From Tubiluchus corallicola (taxonomy: Eukaryota > Priapulida > Priapulimorpha > Priapulimorphida > Tubiluchidae), in NCBI GenBank assembly GCA_030141605.1, contig JAQGDQ010000316.1:72501-136500 (forward strand): a stretch of DNA of 64,000 nt, read 5' to 3'. The position numbers were made by a program, and so were the translations under genes. The number at the start of each line of letters is the position of its first letter. The stretch's first letter is position 1. The notes under the pieces are model-generated. The model did no database searches and was not told the origin of the DNA. It saw nothing but the letters and a program-made list of their open reading frames with translations. Shown one piece after another: positions 47,487 to 59,068 of the stretch.

Positions 47487-47605
47487 AACCTATAACACCT
47501 GGTATTCCTAGGCGGTCACCCATCTAAGTACTAACCAGGTTCTACGTTGCTTAACTTCGGTGATCAGACGAGAACCTGTGTTTTCAACGTGATATGGCCA
47601 TAGAC
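47487..47605 (-). rRNA. 5S rRNA gene or 5S-derived pseudogene/SINE
   Basis: 119 bases on the minus strand from GTCTATGGCCATATCACG to CCAGGTGTTATAGGTT. The internal promoter is well preserved (GAAGTTAAGCAACGT, CCTGGTTAGTACTTAGATGG, GGTGACCGCC). Compared with mollusc/annelid 5S as I remember it, most differences are C to T or G to A changes, many at former CpG sites. The TTTT terminator expected after the 3' end is missing (only TTT, then GCGGGG). These points favour a decayed or SINE-borne copy over a working gene, though length and core are intact. Confidence 0.75.
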
Positions 47606-50600
47606 TGAGGTTATATAACAACGTTTTAACATACGCAAACACAGTCTAGGCACACGCCTCTTGCTAAAACCAGCAGTGTTCTTCAATTCGTTATAGATAC
47701 GATAAAAGCAAGCATTGCTCCCACTTGCAACATACCTTGCAATTATATCATCATCATGATCGTCACCGTCATCATCATCATCATCATCATCATCATCACG
47801 ATTCAATGAATCATACGTCCAGTGTCATGATTCTGTTCACCTCCCTATGCCCCGACATGGAATGTCCCAAGTGTGATCAAGTGTTTCAATCTTTCTGTTC
47901 AAAAACTAAGTATGTTAACATTTTTCCAATTGCAGATTTTCAGCCTGGATCGATTGCTTTTTGGAGAGCTACTTCACTGGATTATCATCAGGTCGTCTAA
48001 GCAGAAGTCCAAACCATCTTAGATGCCCATTTTTCATTTTCTTGTCAAAAGTGTTTTTATTTTTATACAGATCTTCATTTTACATTTTCTCGGCCATCTG
48101 ACAAACAAAGTGTTTCTGCAACTTTGTCTGTGGAACGCAATAAGATGATCAATTTCAAATAAGGCTGAGAATCTTTCTAATTTTTGTTTCCATGTCATAC
48201 TCTTAAAATTCATTGCAATTATAATGGAATTATGACTATTTTGCTTTATCATGATCATCTTCGTAAACATTATAATCCCGAGTTATAATCCTTCCTTAAG
48301 TTAATCATTTGTAATTACAAAGCAACTTCAGCTAGAAATACTGGATAGGCTGCTGTGGAATAGTATGGATACTAAGAAAACATGATTGGTGTTGTAACTG
48401 GAACTTTAGTTAAGTTGCAGCAGTGATGAAAAAGCATTTACAACAAATACTTGTGACAAAGGTCATGGTAGTAGAACAACATCAACAATCAATTTCTCAC
48501 GTAAAATATTATTATAATTTTCGCCCCCCCTTCCTCCCGGTGGGCCCGATTCGAAAAATAAACCATCAATGGCACGACACTAGATCGAGATCTAGATATA
48601 TATTATTATATATATATAAATATGCCAAGAATATTAATATATAGATCGCCTATTCTTGACGACATATTTTGTACCACGTAATATGAATGTATTTTGTAGA
48701 ATAATTTTCATAAGCAGGCTCACACATTTCTAATGTTTTTTTCTATTGTTCTCACACACGCATTTTAATAGGTAGCAACCGTCACTTAGCAAGAGTTAGC
48801 TGTATGTCCGCCTATGTCATGAGTAAAATTATTATTCCTGGTTTGTATAGTGGTAGTACGTATGTGTGTAGCTGTTTATGTGTGTTTGGGTAATGGCAAT
48901 GCTATAAGACTTGGATTAGGAAATAACACTTTTATCAAATAACATCACAACATATAAGAAAGGTATAGCAATGCCAAGCCCCTGATCTCTCTAGATTTCC
49001 TCAGCTGAGATTCTAGTCTGATCTGCGTCTTCCAGCGGGTGGCTTCAGCACCCGTGCCAGGCTGCATGCGCAGTCTGTCCAGAATGAGCACTTCCTTATT
49101 TGGGAGTCTGATGGATGAGCAGTCACGTGACCGCCGCACCTAAATACCTTATTTGGAAGTCTGGCTTCCTGGGTGTTCTTCATTGACATTTAACATATTT
49201 TACAGATTCTCTTTACTTCATGCATATCTGTGCATTTTAATTCAGCACTGTACAATTTGCAAAAATTATTTATTTATACCATTTTTTGTACTTATAATGT
49301 TCAATCATTACAGACAAGGTTTTCATTAGTTTTACACCATGCTCCTATAATTTCTTTGCAAAATTGACAACTAGTTGATCTCATAGATCTACGGATGTTA
49401 AGCCTTGCACCTGGCAATGGCCAGTCAAGTTTCATGCATCCCTATAGCTGGGATTTTAGTAGACCTAAGAGTTGTAATAGACCTAGTCTAATGGGCATCT
49501 AATGGGCATTTTGAAGAGCATGGCCAAGAGTTTGCAGTGATGATATTTATAAGAAAGCCTTACTGAATAAATTACTTGCAGACCGATTCGGCACTGAGGA
49601 TAGTTTTTTTATTATATTTGTATACAAGTGTTTTTTTTGTATATTGAAGGTCTCAAGTCAATTGATACATGAAACAAGAAGATCTTTTAGGTTTGTTATT
49701 ACTAAAATTTCAAGATTTTTTAGATAGTGAATTCTCTGTTTAATGGATTCTAAGTACGTATGCTTGTCTATTAATACTGATCATGCCAAGTATTTCAACC
49801 CAAAAGGTAAAAATAGTATTTACATTATATTTATGCTGAACAAGTCTTTTTTTATTTCCAATTTTAGCGTCAGATTGTTCAAGGACTCTTTTAACACAGA
49901 TTTTGATGTTGTTTCTAGACCATATACTGGTGAAATTCAAGAATTCTTATAAACTAAGGCCGTCATTTCCTGCTTTTATCACTATATTTTGTTATTGCAA
50001 CGATTTACTACTGATTGTAACATGTCGTTCACCAGTAGAGAGAAATTACCTTCAGAAAGTCGTGATTCTCAAGCATCCACAGATTTTATTGTGGTAAGCA
50101 ATCTGAAGTACCCACGCTTCAAATCTTTACCTATCAATCTATTACCAACTGACAAATCACGCGATACCATCTCTGTAGGTAAACATGTAATGATTGTTCT
50201 TATTATTGCTTTAATTGAAGTTTATTAATTTTCCATGTTATTCAATAAACATTTATAAAGTGGCACAGTTGTACAGCACTACTAAAACTTCTAATAGGAA
50301 CATTGTCAGAAAAGCTTAAAAATTATTTAGATACTTTTATTATGCACTAAAGTATGACAAAAACAGTATTGCAGACTGTTCCTCCTTTTAATCATTCATG
50401 TAATAGAACAGTTTTGCCCAGATGTATTATGGTGAAGTGTACCTCAAACTTAGCATTTAATAACGTTTATTTATGTTGCCTCTGTAACGTCATAAACTAT
50501 TTTCTTCCATTTTCGGAGATATTAAACAAAACTTAATCAAGATCTCAAGCTCAGTTAGAGATTACGTTTTAACATGTTTGGTATGGATTCATGTATCATT

Positions 50601-50735
50601 GTAATATAATTAAAGTAAGACATGTGAATGAACATGAATATTACAAAATCCAATTTTTGTAAATTTCAATGTGTTATTTTAGTGGCACTCCATCGAATCA
50701 CATTTTTTACTAAAAACTTTACATCTTTGTAAGTT
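47606..50735. other. Intergenic between protease genes 1 and 2
   Basis: Contains an (ATC)n tract at about 47746-47800, a C-rich patch near 48523-48550, and a GC-richer block at 48955-49150 with no recognised gene. From about 49980 to 50210 the sequence resembles 58240-58400 (TGTAACATG(T/C)C(G/A)TTCACCAGTAGAGA and more), the duplicated 3' flank of gene 3. Confidence 0.5.
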
Positions 50736-50741
50736 TTTATT
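50736..50741 (-). terminator. Candidate polyadenylation signal, protease gene 2
   Basis: AATAAA on the minus strand about 594 bases after the stop, in a stretch similar to the gene 3 flank holding AATAAA at 58609. Confidence 0.4.
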
Positions 50742-51334
50742 TTTACCCAAATTAAATTTAAAATATGTATAATAACAAAAAGCATAGCATATAAAACATA
50801 CAGACAAGCTAGATACACCAAATTTATAATTATTATGAAATGTCTAAGACTTTCAAATTTTGACTAATAAATATAACTGTAAGTACCTAAAAACAAATCC
50901 TAACCAGATTCAAATCGAAGAGCACTAAGACAATTAATTTTGAAGATGTTAAGGAGTTATTTTAACGTCGTTAATGTCGTTAAACATTATATAGCATATT
51001 GTAAGCATGCTCCTTAAACAATTGTTACTTTCAAGTAACGTCTACTAATTATGAATATACGAACTGAAAAAAGGTAAAATTGCCTTTTGTATTGGTATAA
51101 TATTGAATAACTACATTCACCAACCTTTGACAATTTAGTCCCTAAAACTGTATTAGTTTTTACAGTCTTTTAAAAAAACTAGAAACTGATAGTCACTGAA
51201 ACAGATAATGGCGTTTGGAATAAAAACAATATTTAACCATCTATTGTTGGCCTACACTTTTATGCTGCTGCCATTTAAACTTGTTGGTGTCACTTGACAC
51301 TGTCACAGCGACCTGCGTTATAAGATTTCTGGTA

Positions 51335-54300
51335 CTATGTATAAGATGGGAAAGTGGTGTAACGGTATTCACACCTTTTGTAATCATGGTAACAAATTTC
51401 ATCTAGGATCCATTGTTTGAATGCATTCACTCGGGTGTATACACTTGGATCAGCATCCTCCTGACATCTAAGAGCACCGAACGATGTGATGCCAATGAGC
51501 TTTTCAGAATATCCCATGCTGACCATGGGACCACCCGAATCACCCTAAAATGAACAGTACATTGTTACAATAAGAGGTAGTGAAACCAACTATAATTTAC
51601 ACGAGTTTTAAGTCCCAAAGCTTACTTTAATATTGAGTAGTTTATAAAGATGGTTAAAGTTTGTTAACTGTAGATAAAAAAAACGATCACAATTTTTTCT
51701 TCATAAGGATGTTTGTTTGTGTATAATTGTTCATTTTTTTCTAAAAATAAGTCTCTTAACCAGCTCTTGGTGTCTATTTTATTGACATATTTTATCCACA
51801 AAATTAAAATGTGTTGAGCATTTCTACACTCTTTACTATTGGGAAGCAATTAAAGATAAATGGTTAGGCAACTTTCAAGCAATTGTTATTAAAAATAATG
51901 TTTGAAAATTGCACTGAAAACGTGCACAAAAGTTCTGAAATTAGTGAAAGTGACAGCAGAATATAAAAAAATGCCTTTAAAAATATTTAAGCTAAAACAA
52001 AATGTACAAGAATTAATTTACGCAGGTAAATAAATTACGTTATTTTTTATTCTTATCTTAACAGTAATCCTTTTTAAAAGCATGATTTATAACGTGTTGA
52101 GCCTTTACTAATTTAAGACTCTGCATTAAAGTTTTGCCTTGTGTCTTTGGTACAAAATTAAGATATTAAAAAATTACTTTAAATAATTTTACCTTAATAT
52201 ACCAAATTATTATTAAGGATAATATTTGCAAAACAGTAGTAATTCAAATTGTTCAAATGATAAATACAAAGGACAATTATATAATATCAAAAATAATTCA
52301 GTTTAACCAATTGTATTTTAAAAGGACTTCTACTGGGAGACACTTCAAGGTCAATCAACAGTTCATTATTTGCAGAAAGAGATGTAGCTAGGAGAGTCAA
52401 GTAACATGATCAATTTTGTCAAATAAAAAACAGTGTAGATTAACATGTAATGGTGTAAATATGTTACTAACAGTGCAAACTCCTGTCTCGTCCTGCAAGT
52501 TTCCAGCACAGATCATATTATCAGTGATTTTGTCAACTTCATGAAGTTTGCTCTTTAACAACTTGTAGCACAATTTATTTGGAACTACAAATACAACGGC
52601 TGTCTTAAGGATCTTTGACACAAGCCAACCAGTCCCATCTAGAAAGGTAAAAAAAACTCAGTTACACCAAGTTTTAGTTGTATTTTTGCAACATAAAGCA
52701 AGCGTGAAACAGAGTCTACGATCATCGCTTCTCTTGCTTTGTAAATAAGGTCATTATTGCATCATTAGCCAAAGTTAGTGATGCAAACTAACTACAATAA
52801 TCTTCTGGCTTAGTTAATTATTAAACCTTAATTCAGGGTATCAACACTGTTTACTATTCCATGTTTATTTACTTGTAAGTTGTTGAAAACTTTTCAAACT
52901 GACATTTACGCTTGTTAAAGAAGTTATATGTGTATCTATAAAAGCAACTTTCATTTTCATTGTCAATCAAGTTTTTTAGTAATATTCATCATTTTACAGC
53001 TTACCAGTATCTTCTGTAGTCCCGAATCCAGTCACCCTGACTTCTTGAAAATCATAACTTTCATCTGCAGGAGGTAAGTTTATTGTGCTTACTCTACTAT
53101 CTGACAAATTGACAGGAGAATCAAGTTGGATCAGAGCTATGTCATTATCAAAGCTAATATTTTGATTCCATTGAGGGTGGATAACCGTCCACAAAGCCTA
53201 GAGAGAGAACAATTATCAGACATTTAACAGAATCTAGTTAACGTTTCGAGGATGCTTACTGTCAAATGTGAAATGTCAATAATTGATGATTAATTATTAC
53301 AGAATGTCTGTTGAGTTCAATGTAAATACTGCACTATGTGGCTCAGTGGTGATGTATAGAATTTGAATATGGAAACGTTTGGTACAAGAAAGTTCGATAC
53401 TGGTAAATTTTTGTACAAGCAATATTGACAATAGGAAATCTTGGCACAGGTAAATTTGGTACTATCATTGTAGTACCTTAAGGTACAAGGTATTTTTGGT
53501 ACAAGGATTGGTTACTACTAAGAAATACTGGCGCAAGGAAGGTTTAGTACTAAGAAAATATGGTACGAGAAAAATTTTGTTCTAGGAAAGTTTGCTTCTA
53601 GAAAATTTAGTACTAAACAAAAAACAAAACATTTCTATATCTTAGCAAAGATAATTGTTTCAACTACGAAATAAAAAAGTTTATTCAGAATTAACAGAGT
53701 TGTTCAGCTAAAATTTTATCCATGATTATCACCTTCATATAGGTGCATTTGAGAATTCTTTGCGTATGTTTTCCATTACACTCTACCAGTGTTTTGCAAT
53801 CTTCTCTAGCACGTGACCCAAGAAATTTATTTGGGTCTAAGAAACAAGACAAAAGCAAGAAAGAATTTGGCATTGTTTCTGCACTGTTAAATTTTGAAAA
53901 ATATTTAGCAAGTCTATTATGTAAAAATAATGTTGTTTGGCGTGTGTATGCCCTTTTACCTTTCAAACAGTAACATGGCGCAAACAATCATATTTAAACA
54001 ACGATTTTTTCATACCTTCTTTTTTTGTGTGTAGCGTTCACGGGTATGTGCACCAAAATAAAGATCAATGTCGTATTTCTCTGCCCTATAACTTTAAATC
54101 GAAATTAGTTATAGTGAGGTGGGAAAAAATTTGCACATAGTGTGCAACACCCTACAATTCATTTCCATCCAAACAATAATCAGTTGAACTAGGCCTTAGT
54201 TTGGGTTTTAGTATTGCACATTACACATGTGCAGCTGAAAATCTACTGTTGTTTGTAGGGTACTTTCAATTCCCTTCCTTTCCCTCGTTTTATCCGAATT

Positions 54301-56393
54301 CTTCCTTTTACACTCTTTTAATGTGATCATATAAGAACTCTTCAACTTCATCTGTATTAAAGGCTCCAAAATGATGTCAAGTGTAACGTAAACTTTGCAT
54401 AATTTTTCAGGAATCAAATATGTTTTCATGTAATTGGCGATTGCTAACCGGAAGAAGAAAACTAATAACAAATAACTAAATGATTAACCAAATATAAACT
54501 TCCTAATGCATCCAAAATTAACACTACAGCCATTTTAGCAAACAAATATTATTTCTTCTAGCATTAAAACAAAATGAGTTGAATTGTAATATTAGTAGAT
54601 AATATTAATAATAATAGTAAATAATTATGCAAATGAGTGAAAAAATGGCCTCATAGGATAATCTTTCTTTTGTACTCATTAAAACTCAGATGCCATGTTT
54701 GCGTGAATTAAAACGATTAAAAAAATTACTTGACAAATATATTCAGGTGGCAATGATATTTGTGTAAACATTCAAACAGCCTCAGTGAAAAATCAAATGA
54801 TAAAGTAAACAAGGAACAGCTAAAGCTTTATCATTGTAAGCAACTGTAAGCATTGTTTCATAAACGAACAAGGTAACAATGAAAAAAAATAAAAGAAATT
54901 TGAGAAAATAATGAAAGCAAGTATCAGATCATAATTTTCCACAAAACCAGCGTAACTAATAAGTGTAAAAAATTCAATAATAATTAGTCGTGAGTAAGCG
55001 CCGGTTCAAACTAGTTGAATTCAGTTGGTCACACGCACAAACAAACAATCACTTACGGATATGGTACGAAGTCTATGCAGTGAGCAGCTGTGAGGACCCA
55101 TTCTGCATTGATAAGTGAGCCACCACAGTAAAGGGTGGATCCATTTCCATTGTTACGGACTTTGACCTAAATGAAAAAAATGTCAGATAAAATTTTTATC
55201 GTTAGGCTGGTGCAGTAGTTTGAACCAGAAAAAGAAATTCACCTCTTTAAATTATTATTTTTATCCTGAAAAGCCGAGAAAAATTGGCTTCATAAAGTGA
55301 TACAATCCACCAGTCAGGTGGGAAGTGTGCTTGCCGGTAAATAATGAAGATGAAGCTTCAAAAACTACACAGCCTAAATATTAACCTAAAACAGACCTTT
55401 TGCATTTTATTCGTGAGACATAATACAACTATGAAAAACACTTTAGATACATCGAAGCTTTCAAAAAAGCATCTGTTTTATTGCAATTCTCAGAAGATTT
55501 CTCAAAACAATAAAGCACAACAATTACAATTTTTTTCACATCTAACTAAAGTTAGACATCTTAAATGAATCATTTCGAAAAAATTATGATCCACCTCTAG
55601 TGATCTAAAACTATCTATGAAATATTAAATAAAAGCTAAATTACATAGTACGGGATGTCTCCTGGTCTTGTAGAATTTCCGTTGATAATGCTACCAGCAA
55701 TGGCAGCTCTACTGCTGAGGCGATTTTCTGAAAGATCAAAGAATATAATTTCCGGCAAAAAATATTTTTTATGTGGCTTGCATCACCAAAACATCTGCAC
55801 CGAGGTACAAATTGTACCAAACGTAACTTTAATGCTTTTTCATAAGTATTATTTGTAGTGAAATAAGGAGTGAAGTAAAATTCAGCGACTATACATCTAA
55901 TTGGCTTCTGACAAGCAACTGAGAAATTGTCAGCCTGTGGTAAATCAATACAGCTTTTAAATATTTATGTTAGTAATGAAATCATAAATCTTGTAACTGG
56001 TTAAGCTAAGGGTAAACTTAAATCATTTAATCTTTAGTCATAAATCATTTTATTGTACTACTGGTTTTTATACATTACTTTCTTTATAGAAGCCATTTAC
56101 AAGCGGCTTCTTTAATGAACTGAAAAACAAACCATTTAAATGGGAATAGCTATTATTTTTTTTAAAAATGTGCTTCTTATTACGGATCTTACTGTTTGTC
56201 AACTATTGAATCGTTGAAAACTTATTGTTTCTTTTAATGCATAAATTTTGTATTTGTGTTGATGTGAAATGAACAAAATAAATTTTGAAAAAAAGAAAAT
56301 CATACTCATTCCTTTTGGCCTGGGCCCAAGATTCCTATTTTCGGACAAATGAACGCTAACCAGCAACACTGCACATGTGACAATGATTTTCAT
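51335..56393 (-). CDS. S1A serine protease, secreted zymogen (gene 2)
   Basis: Seven coding exons, minus strand: 56393-56306, 55727-55645, 55166-55057, 54085-54016, 53197-53005, 52638-52472, 51544-51335; 306 aa. Signal peptide [17 protein letters not shown], propeptide ending [13 protein letters not shown]. Triad His86 (LTAAHC), Asp136 (DNDIALI), Ser240 (GDSGGP). The residue equivalent to 189 is Gly (TGVCTGDSGGP); the usual PGVYTRV is here PSVYTRV, so position 226 is Ser rather than Gly and the primary pocket may differ from gene 1. The coding exon starts at 56413, after ATTATTTTAG. Exon phases are identical to gene 1. Intron 6 is nearly the same as intron 6 of gene 1, while the signal-peptide exon is closer to gene 3. 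Intron 4 carries a degenerate GGTAC-rich repeat. Confidence 0.9.
53375..53612. repeat. Degenerate short tandem repeat (GGTACAAG-type) in intron 4 of protease gene 2
   Basis: About 14-16 loosely repeated units of the type TTTGGTAC(A/T)A(G)GAAA, roughly 15-18 bases apart. Very diverged, with no homology to neighbouring coding sequence. Confidence 0.7.
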
Positions 56394-56678
56394 CTTTGCT
56401 CCTTTTGCTGCTCCTAAAATAATCAATATTCACGTGTGTGATGAATTGAAAGTGCTGTAATCCAAAAAGGTTTTTTTGTTGTGTTGTAGTTTGGAATTTG
56501 AAATACTTTGTTTTCTCTTGAGATAAATGAAAGACTAAAATGTTATAAATAAAATGCCCAGTGCTCAAGCATCTATTTAGTCAAATTAGTTATTGCACAA
56601 ATGACACAAGTTTATGTAGACAAGTCTATTTGCCAAGCAAAACCTGCAGACACAAGAACAAACTGCATATGAACTTAC

Positions 56679-56718
56679 CTGATGTTCCTTTGCGATCTGG
56701 AATCTTCTCAATATATTT
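56679..56718 (-). other. Noncoding first exon of protease gene 2
   Basis: Lies between the TATA box and the donor CATCAG|GTAAGT at 56679. Shares GAAGATTCCAGATC with gene 1's first exon. The start site is estimated only. Confidence 0.55.
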
Positions 56719-56740
56719 TCAGACCCTGAAATTTGACTTC

Positions 56741-56748
56741 CTTTTATA
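56741..56748 (-). promoter_or_regulatory. TATA box of protease gene 2
   Basis: TATAAAAG within TTTAGTATAAAAGGAAGTCA, as in gene 1. The block CGGATGTCG(C/A)A upstream is also shared. Confidence 0.65.
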
Positions 56749-58608
56749 CTAAAATTCGACATCCGCTTTCAAAAAGTTATTGGCTTATATAAATTTTGTT
56801 ATTGCATTTGTTCTGAAGTCATAAATGCGAGAATTGTAAATGTTGCACTAATAAAATATTAATATTAACATGTCTGGCTCTTGACGGAGAGTTTGGTAAG
56901 CGAAAATTTACCAACTTTTCAAAGTTGTTACAGAAATTGCTGACAGCATAATGTTAATTGCTGACTGTTAGTTTGACTTAAAATCACCAGCCACTAAATC
57001 AATTCCATGGCTGGAGAATTGAATGACAAAGTCTGTCGTTAAAAATTCATTCAATGTTTTGTACTGTGTCACTTAGAGTTTCAGTTATGTCTTCATTTGT
57101 CTTTGATCGTCACTTAATGTCTTTGTCTTAAAAACTGATAAACCTGTGCAAGGTTCGACACCTGTGCAGGATCTAGTATCAGGAAATTATACATCTTTAG
57201 ATGATACTCGCTTGGCCTCACACCAGGGTGTGTTATTGCTCCATTTTCTTGGCTATCTATTTCTTGATTTTCGTTTAGATGGTGCTGTCAAACAGTAAGT
57301 CAGAAGTGATTAGTGCTCCCATTGATGTTTGCATAGCTACTTGTTATAATGAAACAAATCAGTGTTCGATGGATATTAAAGTATGCACCAGTTTACATTA
57401 ATAAATAAGATAATATTTATCTGAATGTCTTGAGTTTTGTAATCCTACTGTTTGACTGGCATAGTAACACCTCGAAACTTATTGGTTTATTGAATATGAT
57501 TGTCCAATATTTTGACGACCTAATCACAGCCATTCTCAAGAATACATTTTCATACTTAGGGTATTTGTTTATATATTCTCTCGTGTGCCCATTTATGATT
57601 ATTATGATACGTACTCTTTCGTGTTGATTTTTATGTCATTTTGTCATGGAATTCAATATTTTTATTTCTATGTTATTGTATTATCCTGTCATCGAGCTCT
57701 TGCCCCCAGGGTAATTCCAATTACTGCTGGACCAGAGCTGTCGGTGGACGAAAGGTTACCGTTCGAATGTTGCATTATGAAAAGCAAAATAGGCCACTAA
57801 TATGCTCCTAATACTGTATCGTTTCTGTTCTGGTTGTCATTTTTTCATCCCGGAAATTACTGCAAATTAAGATAACAATAGCGAACATATACAATGACGA
57901 CAGTAATGCTTAAACAATGGAAGTTAAATTTTCTGCATTTCAAGTAAGAGTTTCTAGTATAGTACAAAATGTCTAGACTTATTGATGCTTATCTATAGAC
58001 GTTTTTATTTATACATGAAAGTCGAAAGTGGCAAATTAAATTCTAACGATATTTATTTAAATCACGCCATAGTTTAATGTTACATTTATGTCCAAAGCAA
58101 CGTCAGCAGTATGGTAAATTCAGCAAACAGCAATGACGATATTGATGACAATGATGACAATTACCATAAAAGGAACCTCAAAGAAAAAAAAGCTGTTTCT
58201 ATATTATGACTGTGATTGTGACAATTTACGTAATCTAAGATCGTCTTTATGTTATTTACTCCTTACTGTAACATGCCATTCACCAGTAGAGAAACATTAT
58301 TTTCATTGTGGTAAGCAATCAGAAGTACCAGCTCTTTGAATCATTACCTGCCAATCTATTATCACCTGACAATTCACGTGACACCATCCTCAATTTCATT
58401 AACTATTTCTTTTCTGAGCTATCAAACTAGACATTATCGAACTCATTTAAAGATTTTGTTCTAAAAGTTTTGCATGGATTTTTATATCATTTAATATAAA
58501 TAAAATGAGTCTTGTGAATGAAGTGAATATTACAAAGTTAAATTTCTCTGGATATGTTATTTTTACTAATCACGTATTTTACTAGAAACTTGATGTTTTT
58601 GCAAACTG
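56749..58608. other. Intergenic between protease genes 2 and 3
   Basis: The gene 2 upstream part resembles the upstream part of gene 1. The 58.2-58.6 kb part resembles the 3' flank of gene 2. No gene recognised between. Short frames have no recognisable content. Confidence 0.45.
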
Positions 58609-58614
58609 TTTATT
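58609..58614 (-). terminator. Candidate polyadenylation signal, protease gene 3
   Basis: AATAAA on the minus strand about 455 bases after the stop codon, in sequence homologous to the gene 2 flank. Confidence 0.4.
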
Positions 58615-59068
58615 TTACATTTACAATAAATTGCAATAATAAAAAGCATAACCCAATACCATAACATATATGTATGTGTACAAGAAATATATACCTAAAA
58701 CATAATTATTATAGAAAACCCAAGTTTTCAAATTTTCACAAAAAACCTAACTGTAGCAAAAATATGTAGCTAAGCATGATTTTATGATTATAAAAACTAA
58801 TGGAAGCTAAAATAGCCTTTCATACTGACATAAGATAACGGCCACAAAGTTTCATGATAAAGCTACGTTAGATAGTAATGAATACTTAACAAAGCAAAAA
58901 AATTAACAGTTACACACCACTGATAAAGACGTCACCTAGTGTTGGTTTGCACATCTATGCTGATACTGCTTAGGTATTTCTATTGGAATTTTGACAGTCA
59001 CAGGCCAAATGTGCTTTGTAAGATCTTTAATATCATATTAGTAAAATGTATAATATGGTGCAGTGAAA

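Noticed and set aside
48945-49139. Minus-strand open frame in a GC-richer block
   Set aside because: No domain or splice context, and composition suggests a repeat rather than a gene. It was compared with 7020-7205, but only short motifs are shared.
57150-57165. Pol III B-box match GGTTCGACACC
   Set aside because: No A box or tRNA-like folding upstream at suitable distance; likely chance.
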